From Typha latifolia (Eukaryota; Streptophyta; Magnoliopsida; Poales; Typhaceae), in NCBI GenBank assembly GCA_019914945.1, contig CM034102.1, positions 7,863,501-7,927,500 on the forward strand: a stretch of DNA of 64,000 nt, written 5' to 3'. The notes under the pieces are model-generated. The model saw only the letters and a program-made list of their open reading frames with translations. It ran no database searches and was not told the origin of the DNA. This document shows positions 33,198-45,000 of this stretch, piece after piece (the first letter of the stretch is position 1; each line of letters begins with the position of its first letter). Position numbers and translations under genes: made by a program.

Positions 33198-34021
33198 ATT
33201 TGACTAAAGTCAAAATATTACGAAATATTACGAAACAAATTTGGTTAGATCCGTAACTTTTTGATATTTGACTGAAGTCAGAACATTACGAAACAAATTG
33301 GGTTAGATCCGTAACTTTCTGATATACAATTTTCATATTTATGTCCTTTATAGATTAGAACAGCAGCAGGGGCTAACGAACGGAATAACGTGGGTGCTGG
33401 TGGTGGTGACGGGTGGATTGGATGTTAGGGTTATGGATGGGTATGGAGATGAAGGTGGATGGTGGATGTGATTAAGGGATATAGACGAAGGGAACGAAGT
33501 GGTCGAGATCCCAAAGAAGAAGGGGGCTCGACAGTCGAGGGAGATTAGAAGTTAGAAGAAACCTTGCCAACGATAGAGGTGGAATGATGGTGAAGAGTGA
33601 GGAGGGAGAAGTCTAGAGAGAAGATAGGAGGCAAGAAATCAATAATCTAATAGCATTATGAAGTTGGCTGCCATCCACATATATATAGAGGCTAGCCAAC
33701 AAGTCCTAAAACAATATGAAACCCTAATTCTAGAGCATTCCCGTCGATCGCATTCAAACGCGCCCGATCGCGTTCAAATGCACCAAAAGACATTCTCTGT
33801 TTGTGCGAATGCGATGTAGGCATTCGAATGCGAGCGTTCGAACTCACCCGATCGGGTTCGAATGCACAATATACATTCTCTATATTTGCAAACTTGATGC
33901 AGGCGTTCGCAAGGACGTTCGAACGCGACCCCTCCTACATTCAAATGCGACCTACAAGAGTTTTATTTTAATGAAAATAAACACCTAATGCAATAAGAAA
34001 AGTTCCTAACTAAGTGTATCA
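33198..34021 (-). mobile_element. Gy2-family LTR (antisense)
   Basis: Ends AACTAAGTGTATCA at 34021 (TGATACACTTAGTT in element sense). Contains the antisense array (about 33750-33935), the antisense TATATATAGAGG box near 33695 and a G-rich antisense leader. Near its left end a segment of about 58 bp (TTGACTGAAGTCAGAACATT... through TTAGATCCGTAACTTTCTGATA) occurs twice in tandem. Confidence 0.8.
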
Positions 34022-34031
34022 CGTGGTGGGC

Positions 34032-34835
34032 TGATACACCTTGTTAGAGTCTTTACTTATTGCATTAGTTATTTATTTTTATTAAACTAAATTTTTTGTA
34101 GGTCGCAGTTGAACGAGGAAGGGGGCGCGTTCGAATACCTTTGTGAATGTGGTTGAACGCCCGCATTCTAACGTCTGCATCAGTTCGCATTGATAGAGAA
34201 TGCCTTTTGTGCATTCAAACGTGGCTGGTCGAATGCCCGCGTTCGAATGTGATCGGCAGGATGCCACTAGAATTATGGTTAATAATTATTATTTTAGCTT
34301 ATTGTCTAGGGTATATAAAGGTGTGGATGGCAGCCAAAATCATTATGCTTAATGAATATTGGTTTCTTTCCTCCTCTATCCTCTCTTTAGTCTCTCTACT
34401 CTAATCTCCCTCTTCCCTCTTTACCAACTATCCACTTCTACTATTGGCAAGGTCTCATCTAACTTCTAATCTCCCTCGTCTGTCGAGTCCTCCTTCTTCC
34501 TTAGGATATTGACCACTTCTTCCCCTTCGTCTTTATCCCTTAAACTACATCAACCATCCACCCTCATCTACATTATCATCCATAATCAATATCCACTCCA
34601 CTCGTCACCACCACCATCATCCACATTATATCATGATTTTATTTCAGTTGCAGTTACAATCTGTGAAGGGTATAATACAAAAAACATAGATTAGGAAGTT
34701 GCGGATTGATCAAACTTTGTTTTGTAATTTTCTGACTATAAAAGAATATTTGATAAATATTTTTCCTCGATTGCGCGGACTACTTCCTGTAGTTAATCCA
34801 GATCTTGAAAGGATCGTTTTGTAGCCTATCATAGA
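34032..34835 (+). mobile_element. Gy2-family LTR (sense), 3' end lost
   Basis: Starts TGATACACCTTGTTAG, only 10 bp after the end of the antisense LTR. Contains a decayed array (about 34100-34260), a TATAAAGGTG box near 34313, the C/T-rich leader and the ATCCAGATCTTGAAAGGATCG block. It fades before the expected end. The 10-bp spacer CGTGGTGGGC resembles the end of a Gy2 polypurine tract. Confidence 0.8.
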
Positions 34836-35536
34836 TTAGAGGCTAAGAAAATGATCTACCAGAATAGATCATGGAGGTGGTGGTCGAGTGGCGAATATGG
34901 TGGAGCTCGGAATATAAAGTGGAGGTGGAGTAATGGTGGTGTGAGGAAGATAGGGGTGCTGCACAAGGCGGAGAAAAGGAGGGGGAAGTGGGTCATTTCA
35001 TCGGGATGAGAGAGACGACTAGATGAAAGGGTTAGGTAGCTCAATAACTAGTAATGGTTGTCCTCGCTTGGGTTGACTCTGCAGTGTTAGTTATCGAGTT
35101 CATGGCGCTGCCCACCATCCAAAAAGTAAAAGATGGTGTCGGCATTTACGAATTATGCTCTTTACTAATAGTGGTCGAAAGAGAAGAGGGAGGAGCTGGG
35201 TCGAATGAAGGAGGAACAAGACAAGTTCATTCTTTGATAATCTGACTATGTGCACACCACATTTGTTTCATAGGTGGCTACCTATGTAACTCAAGTCGGT
35301 TGAGCCTCTAAGGTTAGGTCCGATTAATCCAAGTTCTCTCTAGTCCACATTAACAACATAAGCAAATGATTTGACCCAAAAGGTCTAAAATGGAAAACGG
35401 CAACTAACAAGCAAATCGATGTGAAAAACAAATAAAAAAATATCACGGGCTAAAATGTAAACCCCTGACTCTCTTCTTGGGCTCCGAGCCCAATTCATTG
35501 TGAGTTGCCTAGGCTTGGTCCAACTAAGCCACAACA
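34836..35536 (-). mobile_element. Gy4 LTR (antisense) without a palindrome array; left limit uncertain
   Basis: Ends GGTCCAACTAAGCCACAACA at 35536 (TGTTGTGGCTTAG in element sense), followed by an antisense polypurine tract and integrase, so it is a 3' LTR. No TTCGAA occurs in it. The G-rich left part resembles the antisense leader of the other gypsy LTRs. The left boundary is a guess. Confidence 0.5.
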
Positions 35537-35935
35537 ATCCACCACACTTCCACCACCTTGACCTCAAGGTGCATGGGAAACGATCTGCAATGTTGGACTC
35601 GAGCTCCCACAATGCCTTGTCCTTGTCCGAGTGCCTACCGAGCCACTCAACTAGTTCCTCCATGATGTCGTCGTCATTGAGCTAAGACACGTCCCCTGGT
35701 AGCTCTAGTTGATATGCAACTGGTCCAACTCACTCTAACACTTTAAAGGGTCCAAATAATCGGTGCACCAACTTCTAGTTCTTTATGGGCCTCAAAGTAA
35801 TCTGCCGATATGGTTGAACCCACACATAGACTAGGTTCCCTTCGTTTAATTTCTGCTCATGAAACCCTCTGTCATAGATTTGCTTCGTGTGGTTCTAAGC
35901 TTTTGACATGTGTCATGTCTTGAATGAGTATCATG
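35537..35935 (-). pseudogene. Gy4 integrase C-terminal relic
   Basis: Minus strand. In element order it ends with EELVEWLGRHSDKDKALWEL and ESNIADRFP, a chromodomain-like tail corresponding to the tails at 23735 and 62740, then a purine-rich tract. The upstream half is decayed. A short local duplication (CATGTCTTGA twice) lies at about 35915-35945. Confidence 0.7.
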
Positions 35936-36787
35936 TCTTGAGTAGACCTTCCTCGGTCATAGGCGGCCACCACTGGCAGTGGTGGCCTTGCTTGTCAACC
36001 TAAGTCGACTCACCTCTTCACTTGGAATAGGTGGGTACTGGAGATGAGGGCTTCGAGCCCTTTTCACAAAGTTAGGAATCTCCATGGCCGCCAGCCATGG
36101 AGTAACTCACTACCCACAGTCGGCCACTCCTACTGACGGTTCGACGGCAACAACAACCCAAGTCGACCTCATCGACTTTGGGAGTCATTATAGCTGGCCG
36201 CTGGTGATGGTGATCGCCGATAGCATCACTTTTTCTTCTCTTTGTTTTCTTCCCTAGGAAGAACACGATGAGAAGGGTGGGGGTTGGGCCAGCCCCACCC
36301 TGTTCTCCTTTGAGCTGCGGGTTGGGAAATAGCCCACACCCACAACTCTGCATCCAAGCCTTGGACTAGGCCCTTTTTCATCTTAGTGGGCTAGGCCAAC
36401 CGCAGCCCACTTCCTCACCTTGGTGGACTAGGCCCTTGAGCCCAGTCCACCCTTTCAGATTAGTGGGCTGCGAATAGGCTCGCAACACACTTCCTCAGCT
36501 ATTTAATGTTGGTTGGGCCTTGAGCCCAGCGTAACTTGTGGACCATAGGCCCATTATTAGTCTTTTTTTTATGTTAGCCACCTTTCTAGAATTTTTCTCA
36601 ACCATTTTATTGACAGAAATTTAGATAGATACAAAATTAAGTTAGGAAATTAAACTTATTAATCATTGCACTTTTATTAATGTCCTTAACATTTATAACT
36701 AGGGATAATTCTAATTTTACCATTGGCCTATTTAATTAATAAAAAAAATTGTAAATAGGGATGAATAAATGCAAGGCTAAGTCACTT
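35936..36787 (+). mobile_element. Probable Tk LTR relic, left part
   Basis: Carries GTGGGCTAGGCC / CAGCCCAC repeats like those at 49435-49520, then an AT-rich stretch. Together with 37783-38592 it is interrupted by a Gy1 solo LTR. No coding sequence. Assignment rests on a few short shared blocks. Confidence 0.4.
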
Positions 36788-37782
36788 TGATACGATCACG
36801 CCTCTGGCTATGGAGCTCTGATACCAGCTTGTTACGATCTCGCCTTTTTGGTGAAGGGTCGATCTCTTCCAATTCTTGATCTGGACTAGATCTGGCACGG
36901 AACTTTGAAATAAGATCCCGAAATATTCCGCCGTCGGATCGACGTGAAACATTTATATGTTGTATCCCCAGAAAAGATCTTTCCAACAAATCTAGTTGCA
37001 GGCGAATCGGATGTGGGGATCTCGAGATATCGTCCGATTCGTGGACAAAGGTCAGATGGTCTATTTTGGATCTGTGGATGGAGGCACGTGATCCTAAGTA
37101 ATGGTGGTTGAAGGTGGACCGGCGTTAATGTGGTGGCACCGGTGAAAAGTGATGGTGGAAGGGTTGTGGTTGATGGAAGGATTAGGGCAAGTGTGGGATA
37201 GATTGGACGAAAGGGGAGAAGAGGGCCACCCCTAAGTGACTAGGGTGATTAGCCGGACGAGGGAGGTTAGAAGCGGCGTTATCGGGGATTGAGAGAACGG
37301 GAGCGAAGAAGACGAAGGAGGCAAGGCAAAACTCAATCTCAATAATCAATAATCAATTTGGTTGCCTACCACATCCTTTTATAGGCTAACCAACAACTCA
37401 AATTAACCCTAAAAACACAATTTTCGCCGACCGCGTTCGAACTCGCCCGACCGCATTCGAACGCACCGAGTTCGCTCTTCTGGATTTGCGAACGCGATGC
37501 AGGCATTCGAACGCGCGATCGAACGCGCCTGTCAGTATTTGCGAACGCGATGCAGGAGTTCATAGTGCGTTCGAAAAGCACCGCGTTCGAACGCACAGTA
37601 CATTCTCTTCACCACGTTCACAACCCCGTTCACAAACCGCGTTCGACCTCACTCCACCCGCATTCGAATGCGAGTTACAGAAAACTTATTTTAATGGAAA
37701 TTAAACACTAAAACATGGAATAAAAACACTCCTAAAGTGAATCCATGCTCGAGACGACGTCGGTGAAGTCCGAATCGTATCA
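36788..37782 (-). mobile_element. Gy1 solo LTR (antisense) with 5-bp target duplication
   Basis: Starts TGATACGATCACGCC, ends AATCGTATCA, 995 bp. Flanked by CACTT at 36783-36787 and 37783-37787. It carries the antisense array (about 37430-37670) and, like 22721-23662, a PBS copy (antisense GCTCTGATACCAGC) embedded near its 3' end. There is no internal sequence, so it is a solo LTR. Confidence 0.92.
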
Positions 37783-38592
37783 CACTTATCTGGGCCTAGA
37801 AATTAAGCTTAATGTATGCAATAAGGTAGCTAATTCTATAAGTTTGTCCTTCTTATGTTTTGTTTTATTTTATAAATTATTAGACCCATTACTATGCGAG
37901 GAGAATCTCGAGATTCAGGAGGAGCCCGACTATTTAGCAGAGTGAGACAGATTACAGAAATATTTCAGGCAAGTTAGATCCTATGTTAGTCTACAAATAA
38001 TGTAATTGTTGTAATTATATTATCTTATGTCATTATTGGTTATTTTACAATCATTATTTATTATTTATCGCTTATTTATGATAGACTCAATGCTTAGTTA
38101 CGATACATGTCATCTTGATGATCATAATGTAATAAGGTAATATACGACATGACATTACATGCACATATCATTATTAGTCTACTCTAAACTAGGCAATGCC
38201 CCTCTCACCCACTTAATCCGGGGTTAAAGGTAGAGTGTATTATATAGTATTATTATATTAGTGATCTATACCTGAGGTCATTAGCTGGTAGTGCATTCAA
38301 GTGATTATACTGTCTTGTTTCGAGACTACTTTAGGATGATAGTAGAAAAATGTTTAAAAGGTAGTGTTATAGCTCTACTGGTACCTGAGGATATAGGGTC
38401 AGAGCATCTAATGAGCTATGAGCTCTTTCCTACTATATGCGATGATTATACTCTGTGTGATTATTTTGCTTACAAGTAATGATTCTACTCTATGCATTTA
38501 TTTACTAAAGCGATGATGACATCGATGATGATGGGCCTACGACAGGGGTCCTTAGTCTGACGGCCATAGACAACCGGTCACACGCAACACTG
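37783..38592 (+). mobile_element. Tk LTR relic, right part
   Basis: Shares with 49800-50560 the blocks GAGGAGCCCGACTA/GAGGAGCCGGCTAA, GGTTAAAGGTAGAGTGTAT, ACCTGAGGTC and GGGGTCCTTAGTCTGA, followed by ACAACCGGTCACA. Non-coding. Cut at 38593 by a Gy2 LTR. Confidence 0.65.
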
Positions 38593-39419
38593 TGATATAT
38601 TTAGTTACGATCTTTTTTTATTGCATTAGTTGTTTATCTTCATTATAATAAAATTCTTGTAGGTCGTGTTTGAATGCAAGAGGGGTTGCATTCGAACGCC
38701 CTTGCGAACACCTACATCAGGTTCGCAAATACAGAGAACGCGAAAAGTGCATTGGAATGCGATCGGGTGCGTTCGAACGCCTGTATCGCGTTCGCACATA
38801 TAGAGAATGTCTTTTATGCTTTTGAACGTGATCGGCAGGATTGCACTAGGATTAGGATTACTTTTGTTATTAGGGATTTTGGCTAGCCTCTACAAAGGTG
38901 AGGACGGCAGCCAAATTCATTATGCTATTGGAGTATTAATTTTTTTGCCTCCTATCTTCTCTCTATTCTCTCTCCCTCCTCTCTCTTCACCAACCAACCT
39001 CCCCTACCATTGGCAATGTCTATCCTAACTTCTAATCTGCCACGTCTATCGTGTCCTCCCTCTTCTTTGAGATCTCGACCACTTCTTCTCCTTCGTCTAT
39101 ATCTCTTAAATACATCCACCATCCACCTTCATCTCCATAATCATCCATAATCTTAACATCCACTACACCCGTCACCACCACCATCCTGCGCATTTTTTTG
39201 TGTTTTTATCCCAGTTTTAATTTGAATCTACAAAGGGCATAAATACAGAAATTGTAGATCAGGGAGATATGGATCTAATATAATTGGTTTCATAATTTTC
39301 TGACTATAAGAGAATATTTAGTGAATATGTTTCCATGATTGCACGGATTGATTCTTATAATAAATCCAAATTTTGAAGGAATCGTTCTGTAGCCGATCTT
39401 TTAGTACCGTAACCCATCA
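38593..39419 (+). mobile_element. 5' LTR of a Gy2 LTR-gag-LTR derivative
   Basis: Starts TGATATATTTAGTTACGATC and ends GTAACCCATCA, 827 bp. It contains the array (about 38660-38835) and the downstream leader. The PBS follows at 39422-39437 as TTAGTATCAGAGCCAG, with one mismatch to the tRNA-Met consensus. Confidence 0.85.
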
Positions 39420-39458
39420 ATTTAGTATCAGAGCCAGGTAAACCTTAGACCTCCATTA

Positions 39459-40338
39459 ATGGTGAAAACAAGGAATATGAAATCAACAAGGAGACCAATG
39501 GAGAGCACACCGGCAAGGGAAGACTCAACCCACGATAACCCTAATTGTGAGGCCGATTCGTTTGAAGCGACCACAGCAGGAATGAGTCACCCCACGTCTA
39601 TGGGTGTGAATATGGGCTTGGCGGATGAACTTAAGAGCATGTTCCAAATATTGCTGCATAGAGTTGACGCAATGCAAAAGGATCATAATGATTTAAAGAA
39701 ATATGTCATGAACCGATTGGCTTCATCATCTCCTCGATGACGATTAGTGCCTCAAGAAGGACCAGCGGTGGGACCACACCGAACCGTTACCCCATAGGTC
39801 TAGGTGAGACATGTTAGTGTCAATGATCCCCTTTTATCTATGCCTACATCATCCCCCACCTCCGTTACAAAAGTCAAGACTGACAATGGTGGAACCCGAG
39901 AGGCGTGCGACACCGGTGCGATTCGTTGATGAGGAGGATTGACACTTTGAGGATGAGGTTAATCCCTTTGGAAATGGTGATGGACGTGCTCAAGGATTTA
40001 GAGAAGGAGATCAACATGCACAAAGGTTCAGACTTGAACTAAGGATATTTCGGAAACCCGATAATGCTATTCGGGGGAGAACCGCATGCTTGGACTTTCC
40101 AAAATTCTAAGGCAGTAATCTAAAGGATTGGGTGTTTCAAGTGGAGCAATACTTTGATTGTCAAGGGATAGAGGAGGACGCAAAGGTCCAAATGGCAAGC
40201 TTTCACCTCCAAGGAACAGCATTGCTTTGGTATAGATCGGTTATTTGTGGTGGAGAATTTTTACCGGTTAGACTGACTTTTGTAGGAGGATTACACGCAA
40301 ATTTGGGACAGCGGCATATGAAGATTTTACTGCCACAT
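39459..40338 (+). pseudogene. Gy2 gag, truncated by direct fusion to an LTR
   Basis: Begins MVKTRNMKSTRRPMESTPAR and keeps 93 codons in frame, with GVNMGLADELKSMFQILLHRV, a helix probably involved in assembly. After frameshifts the capsid block VFQVEQYFDCQG and FHLQGTALLWYRS is at 40129-40235. The frame ends in ATYEDFTAT-like sequence and joins an LTR at about 40339 through the shared bases TTAG. Knuckle, protease and all of pol are deleted. Confidence 0.8.
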
Positions 40339-40997
40339 TAGATACGATCTTTTCTTATTGCATTAGTTGTTTATTTTTATTAAAATAAAATTCTTGTAGA
40401 TCGCGTTCGAAAGTAGAAGGGGTCGCATTCAAACGCTCTTGCAAATGTCTGCATCATGTCTGCAAATACAGAGGACACGAAAAGTGTGTTCGAATGCGGT
40501 CGTGCACATTCGAGCGCCTGCATTGTGTTTGCATATATAGAGAACGTCTTTTGTGCGTTTGAACGTGATCGGGCACGTTCGAACATGATCAATAGGATTG
40601 TACTAGGATTAGGGTTAAGTTTTATTATTAGGGCTTTTGGTTAGCTTCTAGAAAGGTGTGGATGGCAGCCAAATTCATTATGCTATTGGATTATTGATTT
40701 CTTGCCTCCTATCTTCTCTCTATTCTCTCTCCCTCCTCCCTCTTCACCAACCAACCACCTCTACCGTTGGCAAGGTCTCTCCTAACTTCTAATCTCCCTC
40801 ATGTGTTGAGTCCTCCCTTTTCTTTGGGATCTCGACCACTTCTTCCCCTTCATCTATATCCCTTAACCACATCCACCATCCACCTTCATCTCCATAATCA
40901 TCCATAACCTTAACATCTAATCCACTCGTCACTACCACCATCACGCGCGTTGTTTTATGTTTTCATCTTAGTTTCAGTTTGAAGCTGCGAAGGATGT
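40339..40997 (+). mobile_element. 3' LTR of the LTR-gag-LTR derivative, first bases lost, 3' part displaced
   Basis: Lacks about the first 8 bp (starts at TTAGATACGATC). Contains an array (about 40400-40590) and the leader. It is interrupted at 40997 by copia F, so its end is not visible next to it. Confidence 0.8.
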
Positions 40998-42025
40998 TGT
41001 TAGATTTTTATTTGTTGGCAATTATGTACAAAATATTCTAAGTGTATTTTTTCATGTATATGAGCTTTACACAAGTCTAGAATATCTCTGGCTTGAAGAA
41101 TTGCAAGATTATTGGAGAAAAGCCGTCGAGTTCACACCGCGTTCACAAACGCGTTCGAACGCGGAATCTGCGTTCACACAAATAGAGAGCCGCGTTCACA
41201 AACGCGTTTGAACGCGGGTACTGCATTCATAGAGACAGAGAGCTGGGTTCACAAACGCGTTCGAACGTAGGTACGCGTTCACACAAAACAGAGAGCCGCG
41301 TTCACAAACGCGTTCGAATGCGGGTACCGCGTTCACACAGACCAAGAGCTGCGTTCACAAACGCGTTCGAACGCAACCTGAAGAATTCAAGTTGTCGCGT
41401 TCGAATGCACTTGGGCCCGTTCGAACGCACCTGAGTTCAAGTCATGCCGTTCGAACGCACCCGGGCCGCGTTCGAACGCACCAACGAAGTTTGATAAAAT
41501 TGGACTTTCGTGAGTACGGATAAGACTTGGATTTGGCTCTATCTTGGAGATCATATATAAGGATTTTGAAACCCTATCTCTAGGGTGGTTGAAGAAGCAT
41601 TATTGAAGGAGACTTCTTGAGGCTATATCGGTTCTTCAACTAACAAGGTTCCACTCATCTACAAAAGTTAATCTTTCGTCTTAAGGGCTATCTAGACGAA
41701 AGATCAACCTCGAGGGTTACTGAGATTGGACTTCAATCAAAAGAAGCAGTGAATCGTGGGTTCTAGCGATCAAGACTGAGAGGAACAAACTCGTTTGGAT
41801 CGATGGGTTGTTTTGAGAGTCAGTCTCGTAACTGCTACTATTCTAGTGATTGGTTTTGATCCGAGTTTGGATCCGTGGTTTTTTCCCGTTTGGGTTTTTC
41901 AACGTTAAAATCTTGGTGTTCATCTCTGCTTTCATTTTTAATATTTCTTCCAATTTTTACTTAAGCGAACGAGCGAGATCATTGCCTAGTGTTTAGATAC
42001 ATACGTGTGTCTAGGGATTTTTTCA
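40998..42025 (+). mobile_element. 5' LTR of copia F
   Basis: TGTTAG...TTTTTTCA, 1,028 bp. The array spans about 41130-41490: four to five tandem units of 53-54 bp plus spaced cores. The TATA region ATCATATATAAGG lies near 41550. The remainder (R-U5) matches the other Co1 LTRs closely. Confidence 0.9.
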
Positions 42026-42026
42026 A

Positions 42027-42042
42027 TTGGTATCAGAGCAGG
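42027..42042 (+). other. Primer binding site of copia F
   Basis: TTGGTATCAGAGCAGG one base after the LTR end, complementary to the 3' end of initiator tRNA-Met. Confidence 0.9.
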
Positions 42043-42073
42043 TTCTCTCACCTTTGAGAGAGATCAGATAGGC

Positions 42074-45000
42074 ATGGATTTTCATAGAGATGGACCATCA
42101 TCTATTAGACCTCCTATCCTAGATGGATCAAATTATGGATATTGGAAAGCTAGGATGAGAGCTTACTTGAAGTCTATAGATGAACGAGTATGGTTTGCCG
42201 TTGTGAACGGTTGGAGTCCACCAATGTACATAGTGGATGATAAACTTGCTGATAAACTGATAGAGTCATGGGATAGGTCAAACTATGAAAAAGTTGGATA
42301 GAATAGCAAGGCAATAAATGCAATTTTTAGTTGTGTTTCCTCGGAAGAATTTAGAAGAATTTCTACTTGTGAGATAGCAAAAGAAGCTTGGACGATCTTA
42401 GAAACTACTCACGAAGGAACTATGGGTGTCAAACTTTCTAAATTTCAGAGGTTGACTACTAGTTTTGAAACTCTACGTATGGAGGAGAATGAGACATTTG
42501 ATGAGTTCTATGCAAAGCTGAGTGATATAGTCAACTCCAGTTTCAACCTAGGAGAGAAAATTTCTGAAAATAAAATTGTCCGTAAGATCCTTAGGTCTCT
42601 TCCAGAGAGGTTTCAAGCAAAAGTTACAGCTATTGAGGAAAGTAAGGACATCGATTCTATGAAAGTTGAACAATTGGTAGGAAATCTACAAACATTTGAG
42701 TCCAGCCTTTCAAGACCGAGGAAGTCCAAAGGGATTGCCTTATCCACAGTTGAACAAAGTATAGAGGACTCTGATGATGAAGGTGATTTAGATGTTGAGA
42801 TGTTGGCCATGTTCGTTAAAAAGTTCAATAAATTCTTTCGGAAGCCACACAAGTTGAATGCTGAAAAACTTGAGAAAAGCAAAGCCTTTGTGAAAAAGAA
42901 GAATACTGCAAGTTCGAACACAGGTGTGAGCAACAATGGTGTCAAACAGAAAATTAAGAATTCTAAGAATAAAGTTCGATGCTTTGAATGTTCTGGTTTT
43001 GGTCACATAGCACAAGAATGCCCTAATCACCTTAAGAAGAAAGGTAAAGCTATGAAAGTTACTTGGGATGACTCAGATGAATCTGATGATGATTCTGGAA
43101 AAGACGAAGAAAACTTTGTAGCTTTTGCCTCTTCTCTACTTAATATTGATTCCGTTATTGATACTGATAGTACAGATGATCAGGATATGTTACTAGCTGA
43201 AGAAGATGAATTTGAAATTCAAAAGACATATAATGACCTGTACCTGGAGTCGTTTAAACTCAAGAAAAGCAATCTTAGACTACATCAACGACTCAAGGTA
43301 ATTGAACCAGAAATAATTCAATTTGAGGTGAAGTACATATTGGAGCTTGAATGTGTCAAAGACCATTCTGAACAACTTGACAATGCGAAAAATAAAATGA
43401 AGGCTGATGAAATTGAACTAGAGCGATTGAATAAGGAAGTGACATTTCTAAAAGGGAAGAACAAACTTGATGAGATTCTAAAAGCTCAGATCTCTGGAAA
43501 AGACAGGTATGGTATTGGATACACTGGTAATTCAAATAATAACAAAACTGTCTTTGTTTCTGCAGGTATACAAAAGGAAGAATACCTGAAGCCATCAACC
43601 GCATTTACAAAGCAATCCTGGATGAATGCTTCTAAACTGAAGTTGAATCTACAAACTAGTGAAACTTCGACGGTACCAAAAGTAAATTCTCGTCACACTT
43701 CTCGACAAAAGGTGAGTAGAAAAAGGTTTGTTCCGACATGCTATCATTGCGGCATTCTAGGGCATATTCGACCTCGTTGCAAAATTTTGCAAAAACCTAG
43801 AAGTGTTTTTATTTATGGGATGAAAACAAAGGCCATATGGGTCAAGAAAAGTGATTTGAAATGTTATGTTGTACATACTGCCTTGAAAGCTTTAAATTCT
43901 GACTTGTGGTATTTAGATAGTGGCTGTTCAAGACATATGTCAGGCGACAAATCCTTATTTTCTAATCTCGAAAAACATGAAGGGAGAGTTGTGACATACG
44001 GAGATGGTAATTCATCCAAGGTAATAGGTAAAAGAAAGGTAAGTATTCCAGGTGTTCCTATTCTTGAAAATGTTCTTTATGTTAAGGACTTAAAAGCAAA
44101 TCTTCTGAGCATTAGTCAATTTTGTCATGAAGATTTTGAGGTAAAATTCTCCAAAAATGATTGTACTATTCTAGATCATGATGGTAATGTTATATGTTAT
44201 GGATCTAAAACATCTGATAATTGCTATGTTGTTGGAAAGTCACATAAACTAAAATGTAACAGTGCCTCTTTCGACATTGCAGATCTTTGGCATCAACGTC
44301 TTGGACATGTGAATCACAAAGAATTATTTACTCTGTCCAAACAAGAAGTGATAAGAGGAATACATAAGATGACATAAATGTCAAAAAGGGTTTGCGGTTC
44401 GTGTCAAATTGGAAAACAAACTAGGATTTCACACAAGAAGGTAAATGCAGCTACCACCGACCGTGTGCTCCAATTAGTTCACATGGACTTGATGGGTCCA
44501 ACAAAAACGGAAAGTCTTGGAGGTAAACGCTATATTTTCTTAATGGTCGATGATTACTCCAGATATACCTGGGTTGCCTTTCTACATGAGAAGTCTGAAA
44601 CCTTTGAAGTTTTTAAATCACTATGCTTAAAATTGCAGAATGAAAAATCTACTACCCTAGTTAGGATTCGTTCTGATCATGGTAGAGAATTTAAAAATTA
44701 AAATTTTTCTGTATTTTGCGATTCTCTTAGTATTCAACATGAATTTTCAGGTCCTATAACTCCACAACAGAATGGGATTGTGGAAAAAAAGAACCGAGTT
44801 GTGCAGGAAATGGCTAGGGTTATGCTTCATGCTAAAAAAGTTCCTCAAAAGTTTTGGGCAGAGGCGGTCAATACAGCGGTACATGTGATAAATCGTGTTT
44901 ATCTAAGACCAGGTACAAAATTGACTGCATATGAAATCTAGAAAGGTAAGAAACCTAGTGTTAAATATTTTCGAGTTTTTGGTAGTAAATGCTATATCTT

